From Hirudinaria manillensis (Eukaryota > Annelida > Clitellata > Hirudinida > Hirudinidae): a stretch of 64,000 bases of DNA. Every line of letters begins with the position of its first letter. The stretch's first letter is position 1. Under the pieces are notes generated by a model. The model was not told the origin of the DNA. It did no database searches and worked only from the letters and a program-made list of their open reading frames with translations. The stretch covers positions 12,840,001 to 12,904,000 of the forward strand of contig CM067527.1 in assembly GCA_034509925.1 (NCBI GenBank), read 5' to 3'. Positions 35,831-47,610 of the stretch are shown piece after piece. A program made the translations under genes and the position numbers.

Positions 35831-36540
35831 GTATGACTGCGATTGGTAATTATTTCTTCGACGACGCAATAAAAGATTCTGAATATAATACGTTCGCGAT
35901 TAATTAATTATTTTTAATTTAATTTAAATTAAAAAAACTAAAAAAATTCAAATGAGTAAATAAATAAATATTAAATTAATTAATTAATATATTAATAATT
36001 TAATGTATGATATTAAAAATATTATTTTTTAAATTAAAATTTGGAAAATTTATAAGAAAAATGAGACGTGAGTTACTTAATAAATGACTTAAATTACGCT
36101 TATATATTTTAATATAATAAGTTTTATACAAATAATTCAATATATATCAAGGATTTTATATAACTATATCATTGTCATAGAAATTATTATAATATAAATT
36201 TGGCCGCGACAGAAGGGTTTCATTTTGGCTTGTACAATGTGCAACCTCAATGCTATTAATGTGAATAAGTCACACAATTACGTCTGTGTTGAACTACTTT
36301 GAGTGAATCAATTCGTTGAATATTTTGGTCGTCACCTTTGACCTCTGTTCTCCAGAGAGTCAACGGGAAGTCACCTCGTTCGAATCTCCGGCTCGGGGCT
36401 GCTGTTTGGGGTGAGTGTGTGCTTAAATGAACATAAACATAAGAAAATAACTTATTTTTTATTGATGCATCAACATTTTGAAGGAAGCCATCCTCAATTG
36501 AATGGATAACTTCCTTTAAAGTTTCTCCTCTTTCTCTTTT
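35831..36540. other. Upstream region of GANP-C copy A
   Basis: About 220 bp (to about 36085) is shared, inverted, with the upstream region of copy C but not with copy B. The rest is AT-rich and unannotated. Confidence 0.6.
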
Positions 36541-36638
36541 CAGTTGCTATTGTCTCGGATTGTGGCGTATATGCTGGTGGATTTGGCGGATTTTCAATTT
36601 TTTTTAGCGGATTGACTACGTCGATCCTTAATGGAAAA
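36541..36638 (-). pseudogene. Dispanin exon 1 relic
   Basis: Matches the start of exon 1 of the 183-aa dispanin: a TTTTCCAG acceptor, then the region for PPAYTPQSE. The start codon is changed from ATG to ATC and similarity ends after the first 30 codons. Upstream sequence of the same gene continues at 36640-36835 and again from 37432, interrupted by a retrotransposon piece. Confidence 0.75.
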
Positions 36639-36839
36639 CTGGAAAACAAATTGACAAAAAAAAACAAATTAATCAGTATTACTATTGAAATATTTGAATC
36701 TAAAAATATCTCCTGACTCTTAATATTCACGTTTAAGCGATAAAATGTTTGACTGTGACTCAACAGCCAGTTGAATGAAAAAGTTCAAAATAAACTACTT
36801 GTGCGATTACGTTAGGCTAAGAATAGTATGTTATTACCA

Positions 36840-37431
36840 CATCTCCCCCCGCCCCGACATAGTATCATTCGATCCCTCCAGCAAAACGGTAGTAATAATC
36901 GACGTCAAATGCCCATTCGATAACGACTCGGATGCGCTGGAGAGGGGAAGAAAAGAGAAATTCACGAAATACCAGGGCTTGGCTCAGGAACTTAGGTCCC
37001 ATGGCTTCCGTGTTCATGTGGGTGCAGTTGTCGTGGGAGCCCTCTCCTACTCGACAACGAAAACCGCACATCGTTCAAGGCCCTGGGAATCCGAGGTAAG
37101 CAAGCCACGGCCCTATCCAAAAAGGTTGTAAGCAGCAACATTACTCACTCTCGCCTTATATACAACAATCATATGCATCACCAGCCCAAACCAAATGCCA
37201 TCCTCAAGGATTAATTCCAACAAAAACAAAAATAGAACACCCTCAGATGCAACTCACCATCACCATCATTCCCCCGCCACCCATCCTAACCAACAATCTA
37301 TCTAATACAAGATAACCTCATCCACCAGCACTTACAACCTCAAGACGCAAAGTAGGCGACGACAACCTGAAATCAAAAACCGACACTTAACTAACCACAT
37401 CACTCATTCACAATAAAAAATGATTCAATCA
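36840..37431 (+). mobile_element. 5'-truncated non-LTR retrotransposon with restriction-like endonuclease end
   Basis: Coding sequence from about 36841 to the stop at 37131 carries RPDIVSFD, then DVKCPFD, then KYQGLAQEL and VVVGALS. This is the order of the restriction-like endonuclease at the C-terminus of site-specific LINEs of the R2/NeSL/CRE type. About 300 bp of 3' tail follows, Ca/A-rich, before host sequence resumes at about 37432. The G+C content is clearly higher than that of the host DNA. Reverse transcriptase and everything upstream are missing, as expected of a 5'-truncated insertion. Host similarity stops near 36835 and continues at 37432, which fixes the insertion limits. I did not find a clear target-site duplication. 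Confidence 0.75.
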
Positions 37432-38920
37432 TTCTATTCCGTTTTTAATGTGAAGGCATTTGTTGCTCAGTGTTTGAGCTCTATGACGATGCTCTGTTTG
37501 TAGTATTGACTGGACTATTCATTATGGTTCATATTGATAATTTCGTTTCTTTTACTCTAACGATGACGACAACGACAACAACAATAATAATAATAATAAT
37601 TCTGTGATTGCTCACCATTATTCCATCATCTATTTCAATTCAAAAATAAAAAATCATTAAGAGTCGGTAAAGAAATAATAACAACAAAGATGATGAAAAG
37701 AACGCTCTATTGCATATTCCGCTAGCAATTGAAGAGATCCTTTAACCGTTGTCAAGCGGGAAAAATATCTAACCTAATAATGTCTCACTATCTTTGGAGA
37801 CCCGGAAGACGCCAAAGGCTCTAACGCTTCCCTGAACAGATTACGGAAACTAGGCAATGGCGGGTCATCCTCCGTGTCGCCTGCAGCATCTACAGCGAAT
37901 CACAATTGCGGCAGCTTCGCCCACATCTAGCAAGAGAAAGTTCGAACGACGGTGAAGTTGGCAAACTTCTGGTAAACTTTTTAAACACCTATTTCTCCGG
38001 AACGGAAAGAGCTAGAATCAAAATTCTTTTTTTTAACTGATAGATAATGATCACAGAAATGATGTCAACTTCACCGTCGTCGTATATGCCATTTACTCGC
38101 GGTAAACATTTCTTGGGCAGAAGAGGATTCAAATTCGCACCCAGAGACTCCATGATTCCACTTTCTCTAGCAACTGTAGGCTAGACATGTATCAACTCAC
38201 CTATCGACTCATTATCTCAAACAATATTAAAAATCCAATTCCTTGCTTCAGATTCTAAGATTTCGAACATTTTATTTGCACAGAAAACCAAAAACCACAT
38301 TTCAACGAGTTTAAAAGCAAAATTAAACTTATTATATTATATTTATACTTATTATATTTATTAAATAATAAATAGATTAAATGCAATCAACAAACATAAT
38401 AAATAGTATTTAGTTGATTAGGCAAAATGTAATTTTCAGGACAAACAGAGGGAAAAAATAGATAAAAGCAACATCAGGACATCATGGTGCATGGGAATGG
38501 AAAGATCCTTTATAGCAACTTGGAAATGAGTCTACATTTTACCTGTCAACTCATGATCTCAAAAACCAAATAAACATCCAAATTCTCATTTCAGGTCCAA
38601 AGATTTCAAACATTAACAGAAAGGCCACCATAAATCACATTTCAATGAGTTAAAAAATCCAGTGAACAAAACATGTTTACCTTTAGTAAATAATAAATAG
38701 CTTAAATGAAATAAATAAATAAATAAAAAACATTCAAATAAACGTTCTTGACCTGAAAAAAATTCACAAAACAAATAGACCAATAGGACATTAAGGTACA
38801 TAATGTCACTAAAAGATTCATTTTGAAAGAATATATCTACACGCATGCAAAGGCCCAATAATCCAGGCAACCAGGAGAAACATCTTGTAAAACAGATTAA
38901 TTTACATTAGAAGTATTAAT
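37432..38920. other. Palindrome edge and TRIM 3' region
   Basis: 37432-37600 continues the dispanin upstream relic and ends in an (AAT)n run. 37601-38920 is the 3' side of the minus-strand TRIM gene and contains two diverged copies of an about 310-bp unit. No separate gene. Confidence 0.6.
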
Positions 38921-41769
38921 TTACAACCTAAATCCTAAAACTCGTGACCTTTTAACTCCACGAACAAGAACATACAACAATCTCTCTTTATCGTGGTAAT
39001 AAATTTTAGACACTTTTTTTTCATTATAACAGTACATGGAATGAATTGATTTCAAAATGAGCCGCTGATCAAAAACCAAGATACTGTTCTTACCCCCTGC
39101 ATAAATATTTCCATAGTTATCCTTAGCCAAACATGGTATATCCAATTTATGGCAATCATTAGATGATAAAAATTTCTGAATTTCATTGCCATCTTTATCA
39201 ACAATGCGTACACCATAATCTTTGCAACAGACAACGTAGTAATTACTATCAAGTTGCAAAGCATCACAAATACCATAACGTAAACTGAATGACACCATGA
39301 TACATCCATTTTCAGACAATAATGTTATGATGTCAGGTTGCATAAGAAGTATATTACCAGAAACTGATCTTGAAAGTTTTAAAGTTTGGGATACTTTCTC
39401 TCCAGATTTGTAAACAATCAGTGGAGTACAATCCAACATCAAATCAATCTTAATTATTTTGTTACCCTTCGAATTAGAAAGTCCTCCATATTCTTCAGTA
39501 TATCCTGAAACATAGAGCTTCTCATTTATTAATAGTAAATCCGAAACATTGGAAACGATATCTTTCAAATCATATTTTGATTCTAAATTCATTTTGTTGA
39601 AGCTCAACACATCAATTGTAGGTTTATCTGTTCTGCACAAATAAAACCCATCCTGATTCCAGGCAAAGGAACTATACTCATGTTTGAGTTCATGTTCCCA
39701 AATGAGACTAAATCTTGGTGCTTTAAAATATATTACATATTAAATATAAAAATATATTCAAATCATTTTATGATTCAATCATCTTAAAATAGGTCAAAAA
39801 TAATTTCATCTTAACAATAATGATGACAATAACAATAGCAAGAACAAGTTCTATAATTCAGTGGCTTAACCAGTGATGGGGATTTTCAATCAAAATCATG
39901 ATTTGAAATAATGAAAAATCAGAAAGGATTTTTGAGGTGAATACACACGTTTATGCTTTACCAGTTCCAATAAAGAAAACCACATGGAATATTGTTTATT
40001 AACTACCAATAGTAATATTTTTAATGGTATTGTCATGTAATCTGTTTCTAACAGTTTTATGACACCAAATGGCACCTCAACAGGAGCTAATAGTGAAGGT
40101 AATGTAGTATCATATAATGAACACTGTTTTTATAATTTATTTTGAATGTAGGCTGCCTAAAGACATCAATTTAAACATTGGATGAGAAACTGAAGCTAAA
40201 ACTGCTCTTGCTGCAGTTTCAGCTGAATTGAAGTTTGTGAAGCGTGCTGCAATTCAATTTCACCAAGCTGTTACAAAAGATTTACAAAAAAGATATAATT
40301 TATCATTCAGCAAGTCAAAGCTGAATCAACTGGCAGCTTCCCCAGTTAGTCCAAAGTGTTTGCAAGTGACTCCAATGTGATTGTGTACTTCCTCAAAAAA
40401 TTCTGATACCTAATTAAAACTTTAGTGATTCCAGCACACGTATTTCAGCCAGCTGGGCACCACTCTCCCACTTTGATAATATCCATGACATAGCCATGTT
40501 TTGAGCATTCTATACTTGAACTTTAAAACATACCTCACAAATTCCAATTACAACTGTTTCAAATACTCAGGTTCAATATGTATTGACATTTTGAAAAACT
40601 TTATGCATAGATTTTGAATGAAAGAAAACTGTTCTTTTGAACGAAGGGGAACAATAGCCCAATGCACGATTTTATGATTTCAAATATTCCCCATCACTGC
40701 ATGTCAGGCTACAAACACCTCTACAATTTTTCCAGGAATGCAACCTTCTCAGATAAACTTTACGTAAATTAGTAAACTAACCTTTCTTCAAAGTTCCTAA
40801 CATTCTTTGCAAATGAATTCTTGGATCATCAACCTCGGTGCATAAAGATACACTAAAAGTTTGATGATATTTTGGTATATTGTCATTTTTACATTTACAG
40901 TCATTGCTTGGAGATAATTGAAACATATTTTCATAACATAAATCATTTAATTGTTTGTTCAAAGATTCCATTTGTGCTTTATATTTCATTTCCATATTTT
41001 TCAGTTTCTTCATAATGTCATCTGCTTCATTGCAAAGATACTGCACTTCCTCATCAACCTTCATAATTAATGCATTCACAACGGAGTCCACAAATTGCTT
41101 TAAGTTTTCACCTTTTTCTTTTATTTCTTCCATTAACTTCAACGCTTTCATTTCATTGTCTTTGGTCTTCATACTGCAGTTTTCAATGGAATGACCAATG
41201 TTTGCAATAGTTTCCTCATGTTCTTTAATTTTATTTTCAATTTTGTTCTTGGTGGATTTGAAATACTTTGCCACATTCTCCAATTTGTGATTATTGTGTC
41301 CAAATTCCAAACATTTATCACATATAATTTCTTTGCAATCTAAACAAACCTGAGTTATCACTTCCGAATGTTTTTCACAACTTGAAATGCTTTCTCCTAA
41401 TTTCACAGTTTGTAAGGTATGGTTACTTGAAACTGGAATGTTTCCATGAAAAAACAGACAATTTGAGCAATAATTAAAAGAACAATCAACACAATATTTG
41501 ATGGCCTGGATATCCTTGCAACAGTCACAAATGATGTCACTCTTATTAAATCTATTGAGTTTTTCGATGAATTCATTTTTTTTCAAGTCTTCCAATCCTC
41601 CTTCTGGTATCTGAAAGTCCATTTGGCATGTCGGACATTTTGGCGACTCTTTCGAAATAGCCGAAGTATCTAAACATTTGAGGCAAAAGCTATGTGAACA
41701 ATCTAATATTCTTGGATCAGACATAAATTCTTTGCAGATATTGCAGATTTGAGGCGAATTCTTCTCCAT
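38921..41769 (-). CDS. TRIM-type RING/B-box/coiled-coil protein with C-terminal propeller-like domain (left arm), 595 aa
   Basis: Exon 1 is 40782-41769 and exon 2 is 38921-39720, joined at AAA G|GTTAGT and TAAAG|CA in phase 1. Start MEKNSPQICNIC. The RING spans residues 9-48 (C-x2-C ... C-x-H-x2-C-x2-C ... C-x2-C). Two B-box-like zinc modules follow at about 81-110 and 130-168, then a coiled coil at about 170-290. Exon 2 encodes about 266 residues of short beta-rich repeats (LYVSGY, YVVCCKDYGVRIVDKDGNEI, LYVLVR), like the NHL/beta-propeller ends of TRIM2/3/32. The architecture implies an E3 ubiquitin ligase whose propeller chooses the target; the target is unknown. It is the mirror copy of the 54445-57780 gene. 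The 1-kb intron holds a hAT-like relic. Confidence 0.85.
39871..40699. mobile_element. hAT-like relic in the TRIM intron (left arm)
   Basis: CAGTGATGGGGA at 39871 and its inverted match ending at 40699 bound most of the intron; ends of this kind occur in hAT elements. An internal plus-strand stretch (about 40195-40380) resembles a decayed coding sequence and is also present in the right arm. No matching 8-bp target duplication was found. Confidence 0.45.
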
Positions 41770-42930
41770 CCCGACAAATAGTCAAAGAGAAACTTCGGAA
41801 ATTCCCGAGCGTGTGTCCAAAGATAATAAGATGTTTAGGAATAAGCGTTCCTCCCACAAATTCCAAACACATAATTTCAGTGTAATATAACGCTTTTATT
41901 TAATCATTCCTTTTCAAAATTCTGCTACAAAATATATTTAACACGATTCAGAAGTTCAAAGTAATTACAGTATTACACCATCGGGAAACATTTAAAATAA
42001 ATCTTTGCTAATTTGGTTATGATGGATAGGTGCGAAGTATTACCTAAAAAATACCAAATACCTAAATTTCATAAATATCATTTAAATAACTTCCCATAAC
42101 ATCTTTCAACCTGCACATACGATGTTTGTATGTCAACATTTATTGTTATTATAAGCATTCAATTGCTGTCCCGCTATTTTTTTTTTAATGTCCAGAATAT
42201 GCTCATTAAGGCCGTGAAGCTGGAGAAACTCCAGTCTGTCCACGTAGAGAAGTAATGTGAGAGGCATGATGGGTTTCAGATTTTGCTAGTAATGCGAAAC
42301 TCAACATATCAAATCATGGAAAAACAAGCCCTATTGAATATTCGCATTTCCAAAATTTAACTGTAAAGTGCGATTGATAATTAGCCAAAACAATTTTTGG
42401 TGCTGGCTCCGGTCGGCTGAGGTCACGCGAAAAGTAATTAGTACATTTACAAGCTGTGGCTAACCGCCTAATCACAATACTTCTTGAAACTTTACTAGCA
42501 AAGACATTCAATTAATTTTTTCTGGATCAAATATCGTTTATTAGCATCTTGAACAAAGTTTTAAAAAACGGCTGTTATCATTGGTAAATATTTTACTTTT
42601 TTTGCATGAGTTAAATTATATGAATTGTTAATCGGCAAATTCTAACTTTTAACATTGCAATTACTTAGGAAGTGCAAAGAGAACAGATTTTGTTATGCAT
42701 ATTTAATCGACATAAAAAGTATTTTATTTCAAATCAAAGCAAACGATAATTAACGCATTAAAATAATCCTCTCAAACGATTTATGAAATTTAAAAAATTA
42801 TTGGTTGTGATCGTGACACCGATCATTCTGCAATCCCTTTTGCAGAATATGGGAGAAAGATTTAAAACAACACAAGTTTAGATTAACAGGAACTTTTTAA
42901 AATATCTAGTAAAATAAAAAATTTGTTCAT
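41770..42930. other. Region between TRIM gene and GANP-C copy B
   Basis: TRIM 5' flank to about 42265. There the right arm has an extra 1.6 kb. From 42270 to 42930 it is the 3' flank of GANP-C copy B, including the hairpin at 42825-42848. Confidence 0.65.
42825..42848 (-). terminator. Hairpin in the 3' flank of GANP-C copy B
   Basis: Perfect 9-bp stem ATTCTGCAA/TTGCAGAAT with a 6-nt loop, 83-106 bp after the stop. It is conserved in copy C (51741-51764). A role in mRNA 3' processing is only a guess. Confidence 0.3.
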
Positions 42931-45438
42931 TTAATACAATTTTGACTTCTTTAACTTGGGTTCCATGTCGTTGGCTTCTTCATCAAGAGCATCTTCTAAA
43001 TATTTCAGAAGCAATTCATTCGCTATTTTTTCGGCTTTTATCTTATCAAACAAAACTTCAAAGTCCTCTTTAGTAACCTTGTGGTTGTAAGGGATTGGCG
43101 CATCTTTTACCGGAGCGATAACTGGCGAATAGGCCAGAGTCGGTGCATCTACTTCGTTTATGAGATCTTCGAAGTAGGAAACTGTCAGGAGTCTGTTAAA
43201 TTCCACATCTTTGATGCCGTGCAATTGTGACAGTTTAAATTCAATCAAGGCGATTGAAATGGAAGTGCGTGGGAAGAAAGAACTCGAAAACTGAGCCTGG
43301 TCTTTCGAAAATCGCGGTCTCTTTCTCAGTTGATTCTGAGATTTTGACTTTACCAGTATTTCGTTGAGGGTGCAGCTCAAATTCCAAGATGGTATCGAAT
43401 CGTCAATGATATTTGCGATGTATTTTTCAAGTGTTTCATTTGCTTCGTCCCATGTTCGATGGTAAATTGTGGGGAAATTGGGTAGGAGTAGTTTTTCTTT
43501 GAGGAACACTTCCAAGGCTTGTAATCTTTCCTTCAAATTCCACAATGGAGGTGGAAGATCTTTGTCTTTGTTGCAGAATTCAGTTGGTGGCCAAGAAACG
43601 GATCCCAGATCGGCCGAATTGGTCACTTTACTTATGAGCCAAGATACGATTTTGTTGTATGCATCGATCAAAAAGGGCAGTTCGTGGTTGTGCTCGTTAA
43701 CTTTTAATGGGTTGTAGTAGAATCTTCTCAAATATTCTACAAAGAATTTCTGTACCACCTGAGTTTGGAACTGAGGAGTAGATGGCAGACTTTGAAGCAT
43801 GAATTTTATGCTCTCTTCTAATTGGAACGATGTTCCTTTCTGCCAAACATCGTCACACGTGACAACTTGGAAGGATTCTATGAGTTCCTTTTCAACGTAA
43901 TAGTTCAGTCCGAGACACTCTGAAATGTAATCTGTCGTCCACCTTGAGTTCGTCGGTGCAATGATAGTCAGAGATGGAGCTGGTAGAGAAGGTTTGCTTC
44001 CGAGAAATTTCGAAAGTCTCTCTGATTCCATTTCGAGCAGTTCTTGAACACTGCACGTTTCTCTATGGTCTCGGATGAAGAATAGTATCGAGGAGGTACC
44101 CTGCATAGTCAACGGATGAAAGAAAATATCTTTAGTCGATCTAATGCATACGTCTATCGAACTACCCGCCATTCTCATAGAATGGCTAAGGCACAAATCT
44201 GATCCGTTTTCTGGCAATTCTTCATCTGCAATTTTTAATTTCCTCGCCAACCACTTGGTCAACTGATCCTGATTGCAACCGAGTACGGAGCCTTCGGATG
44301 GCATAGAAATAACTAGTTTCCAAAACATTCTATTGCCGTTGGAAAATCCTCCTTTCAAACCGATTTGTTCTTCAATAATTTTGCATATGTTCATTGGTGA
44401 CCAGCAAAATTTAATTGACTCCAATGCTTGCATTTCAAGCATAGAAACGGAATCGGTCAACGTTTTCTCGTCATTTAGATCGCTTTCAGTGCTTTGTTCT
44501 ACGGCGTTATCGTTCGAAGTGTTCCTCAGATCTGCAGTCTCCGTTTCTTGATTGTTAATGGAAATGAGCTGAGTTTCGGTTATTTCAGAAATATTGAAAA
44601 TCGATGACAGTTCACATAGTTCGTTCATAAGTTTCTCAAATTCGCTGCTCGGTTCAGTCTTGTAATCACTAAGAAAAGGCTCTGGGGATGGTTTCGCTTC
44701 ATGCATTGAGTTACCAATCGAAGGCGTTCTATATTCCATCATGGATTTCGATAGAACCGGCTCTTTGATTTCCAAACTCGGTTCGATACTTTCTACCACG
44801 CTTGTCTCTTCCTGGTATTTCTCCATTACCACCTGTAGAGCACTGCTTGAATCGTCAACGGTAAGCGAGAGTTCCAATTTGGTACATGGAGACACCTTGA
44901 CATCCTTAATTTCTGTAATAAAATTGCTTAATTCCGCAAAAACATTTTTGTTTGAAGTTGGCCTCGGTGAACTGTTATTGCTCTCAGAATTGTCTCCACT
45001 CTTCCTCGTTCTTCTGTCAATTTTTCTCGTGTTGTTCCATTTCCTATTTTTAAACGGTTTGCCAGAGAATTTTTCCTGCACATATTTATCATCATACTTT
45101 GGTCTGCCATTGTACGGGGTCGAAGCAAATGCAGGTTTGGGATGTTTGTATCCGGTTTCTTGGTTGCTTTCGTATTTCCTGATACCAGAAACCTCGTTAA
45201 AAATTCGGACATTATTTGCGATCCCTGCCTGACCATTATGATTCCTCTTTGCAAACTTTTTGTTGGGCTGATACTGATTTTGACCGGATCTACGTTTGTT
45301 ATTTCTGTTGGCATTCGGCAGAAACTCTCGCCTTGCCCCAGAAACATTGTTGGAAAAGTTGTGCTTGAACCCAGCAGAAGACATTTTGAACACAATATCA
45401 CTTTTCAAAGAACGACTATTGTACGACTCTTGGGACAT
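42931..45438 (-). CDS. GANP/MCM3AP C-terminal-domain protein, copy B, 835 aa
   Basis: Same layout as copy A: basic Asn/Arg-rich N-terminus, acidic middle, then the GANP-like region with FWKLVISMP, SWPPTEF and PSWNL. The first ATG is at 45438, within a frame that stays open upstream to a possible acceptor. It differs from copy C at only about ten residues, several of them private changes of B (for example D-to-E at 276 and the C-terminal KKSKLY). Its 5' flank matches the other copies for only about 30 bp, so copy B may have a different promoter or none. It has no indel or stop, so it is either still used or copied very recently. Sac3/PCI is absent. Confidence 0.7.
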   Translation of the reverse strand: MSQESYNSRSLKSDIVFKMSSAGFKHNFSNNVSGARREFLPNANRNNKRRSGQNQYQPNKKFAKRNHNGQAGIANNVRIFNEVSGIRKYESNQETGYKHPKPAFASTPYNGRPKYDDKYVQEKFSGKPFKNRKWNNTRKIDRRTRKSGDNSESNNSSPRPTSNKNVFAELSNFITEIKDVKVSPCTKLELSLTVDDSSSALQVVMEKYQEETSVVESIEPSLEIKEPVLSKSMMEYRTPSIGNSMHEAKPSPEPFLSDYKTEPSSEFEKLMNELCELSSIFNISEITETQLISINNQETETADLRNTSNDNAVEQSTESDLNDEKTLTDSVSMLEMQALESIKFCWSPMNICKIIEEQIGLKGGFSNGNRMFWKLVISMPSEGSVLGCNQDQLTKWLARKLKIADEELPENGSDLCLSHSMRMAGSSIDVCIRSTKDIFFHPLTMQGTSSILFFIRDHRETCSVQELLEMESERLSKFLGSKPSLPAPSLTIIAPTNSRWTTDYISECLGLNYYVEKELIESFQVVTCDDVWQKGTSFQLEESIKFMLQSLPSTPQFQTQVVQKFFVEYLRRFYYNPLKVNEHNHELPFLIDAYNKIVSWLISKVTNSADLGSVSWPPTEFCNKDKDLPPPLWNLKERLQALEVFLKEKLLLPNFPTIYHRTWDEANETLEKYIANIIDDSIPSWNLSCTLNEILVKSKSQNQLRKRPRFSKDQAQFSSSFFPRTSISIALIEFKLSQLHGIKDVEFNRLLTVSYFEDLINEVDAPTLAYSPVIAPVKDAPIPYNHKVTKEDFEVLFDKIKAEKIANELLLKYLEDALDEEANDMEPKLKKSKLY

Positions 45439-45515
45439 GTATGACTGCGATTGGTAATTATTTCTTCGACGACGCAATAAAAGATTCTGAATATAATACG
45501 TTCGCGATTAATTAA

Positions 45516-46608
45516 TGTAATTAGATTATTTAATGCGTAATATTATGGTTAATTTAAACGTTGGTAAACGTTTTTGCAATGAATTATATAATGGTTTAAA
45601 AATATTTAATATATTTTTTTAAATGGATATATAAATAAAAAGAAATTTATTTTTGCTAATGTTCGATTCATTATGAATTATACACGACGACATTAATCAA
45701 GCGCTCATTTTATTAATTATTTTTATTTTTTTTCTAATATTTTATTTTATTAATTTGAAACTATAATTACGACTTTAGAATTTTAAAAAGTCGATTTTAT
45801 AAATTATAAACACCACATGTGTTTCCGTTATCACGATCTCCGCGATACGATTTTAGAGATTGGAAAATTAATGGTTTAAGTCTTTAAGCTTTCTCTCACA
45901 ACATCACATCGTCACTTAACATTTAATTTCAGTTTAAAAACTCGCAATATAAATTTATTTTCAATTTTTAAAAACTATTGAAGACTTTTTTTGAATTAGA
46001 TGAACTTTGTTTACTTTGCGTACTATTTTCATGCAATTTAATTGATCGTATAAATTACAATAAATATTAATTTAAATAAAATAATATTTTAAAACAAAAT
46101 TAGTTAATATTAAATAAAGTAATAATTTTATTTTTTATTATGCAAGTGCCTTATGTTTACTGTCTTCCGGTTCATCAAAGTGGATTACAGCAATAATACG
46201 TTATTTCGGAAGAATTAACAGGTATATTAATTAATATTACTTGATATTTCCTTAATAAATAAGCTCGATTAGTAATTAATTAGATTTTTTGCAGATATTC
46301 CTTCTAAAAACTTCAATGCTTGACTAAAATGAATCAAAGAACTATAATTGAATACGTTCGACAATTCTCAGGCGTGATTACGTAACTGCTACGAAGAACA
46401 ACAGTCTTGAAACTCATTAGTTCTATCCTAATAGTCCAATGATTAGATAGATGGACCCAAATTTCGTAGAAGGCCAGTGGCCAGAGAAGTAAATCCGTCT
46501 TTGCAAGTTGTTAAATTTGAAATTAACACTCTTGTGATTTTAAAACTGCAATTTCAACGTCCAACTTCAATAGTCCAGAACCACATCAAGGTCTCATCGT
46601 TTAAAAAG
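45516..46608. other. Palindrome spacer upstream of kinase
   Basis: AT-rich. A short upstream ORF (ATG at 46451, 13 codons, overlapping none of the kinase frame) precedes the kinase start. No other gene. Confidence 0.55.
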
Positions 46609-47610
46609 ATGAACATCGGAGAGGGATTCTTATTGATGAACAGATACGTTCTTCAAAAGGAACTGGGGAGAGGAACTTATGGCTATGTTTTTATGGCCCT
46701 CGACTTGTTAGACATCACGTCGGTTGCTGTCAAAATATCCTTTGGCGGAGGAGAAACAAAGTTGAGAAATCTCTCAGAGTGTCACATTCTAAAGGCAATA
46801 AGTCTTTTCAGAACGCCAGACAAAAATCTTGTAATTCACATGAAGGATTCCTTTGTGCTAGGTGACTTTGTCATTGTCATCCTAGAGCTAATGTCGCACA
46901 ACCTGAGAACCGCTATTCAGAACAAAGTCTTTGATAACTTTTTGACAATAGCTTTATATGCTAAACAGATGGTAGAATTTCTCGTCTTTATGTCCGAAGC
47001 GAACATCATCCATTGCGATATCAAGCCAGACAATATCTTGGTTAAAGAGCAGGGCCCATTAATTAAATTTGCCGACTTTGGATTAAGTCACTGCTCATTC
47101 ATCCCAGGGCAATTCAAAATGAGAACAATACAATCCCTCAACTACAGATCACCAGAAGTTATACTCGGATACGACTACGATGCTTCAGTGGACATATGGA
47201 GCGTAGGCTGCGTCCTAATGGAGTGTTTGACAGGAGATCCTCTGTTTGAATCTCTAGACGAATTGCACCTGCTGCAAAAGATAGCACGGATCATAGGAAC
47301 TCCACGCCAGGAACTGATATCACACGCTCCCAAAAGAGACAAGTTTTTCAATTACCATTGGGCTTCAGGACAGTGGCTCTTAAAAGGTTCTCCGTCACCA
47401 GTTACCCCAATGGGATTGAATAAATTCATCGAAACTTACAGCAGCGTTGATACTAACAGTGAGGACTACTTACACTTCATAGCCCTTGTCGAAAGCATGC
47501 TTTGTTTGGAGCCTTATCAAAGATCCAATCCTCAAGAACTTAATTTTCACTCGTTCTTCGATATTATTTATCTTCAAATCAGGGTGCATCCGTATTTTAA
47601 AACCAGGTGA
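46609..47610 (+). CDS. DYRK-like (CMGC) protein kinase, 333 aa, intronless
   Basis: Start ATG at 46609 (MNIGEGFLLMNRY); the frame is open upstream but has no ATG. Kinase motifs are complete: glycine loop LGRGTYGYVF (19-28), VAVK with catalytic Lys42, a Glu at about 57 for the alphaC helix, HCDIKPDN with catalytic Asp137, DFG at 156-158, IQSLNYRSPEV and DIWSVGCVLMEC. The HCD motif and the IQSxxYRSPEV activation segment place it near DYRK/HIPK kinases. The position of the autophosphorylated second Tyr of the DYRK YxY motif is Thr (about 173), so DYRK-type activation is not expected. It is single-exon and short, with no non-catalytic domains, which suits a retrocopy. It lies in the spacer of the palindrome, present once. 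Substrate unknown. Confidence 0.85.
   Translation: MNIGEGFLLMNRYVLQKELGRGTYGYVFMALDLLDITSVAVKISFGGGETKLRNLSECHILKAISLFRTPDKNLVIHMKDSFVLGDFVIVILELMSHNLRTAIQNKVFDNFLTIALYAKQMVEFLVFMSEANIIHCDIKPDNILVKEQGPLIKFADFGLSHCSFIPGQFKMRTIQSLNYRSPEVILGYDYDASVDIWSVGCVLMECLTGDPLFESLDELHLLQKIARIIGTPRQELISHAPKRDKFFNYHWASGQWLLKGSPSPVTPMGLNKFIETYSSVDTNSEDYLHFIALVESMLCLEPYQRSNPQELNFHSFFDIIYLQIRVHPYFKTR

Larger units (their letters stand above)
37601..45515. repeat. Left arm of the large palindrome
   Basis: Inverted counterpart of about 49085-58995. Matching landmarks in reverse order: the block at 37604-37935 with 58560-58990, the TRIM exons, the TRIM upstream region, the GANP-C gene and 30 bp of its 5' flank. 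The left arm lacks the 1.6-kb extra TRIM segment and the pogo insertion. Confidence 0.9.

Noticed and set aside
44741..45401. 157- and 163-codon frames overlapping GANP-C on both strands
   Set aside because: Shadows of the conserved GANP-C coding sequence; they recur in all three copies because the DNA is duplicated and show no domain.
46477..46608. Kinase start 44 codons upstream
   Set aside because: That codon is GTG, not ATG; the first in-frame ATG is at 46609 and fits the kinase domain.
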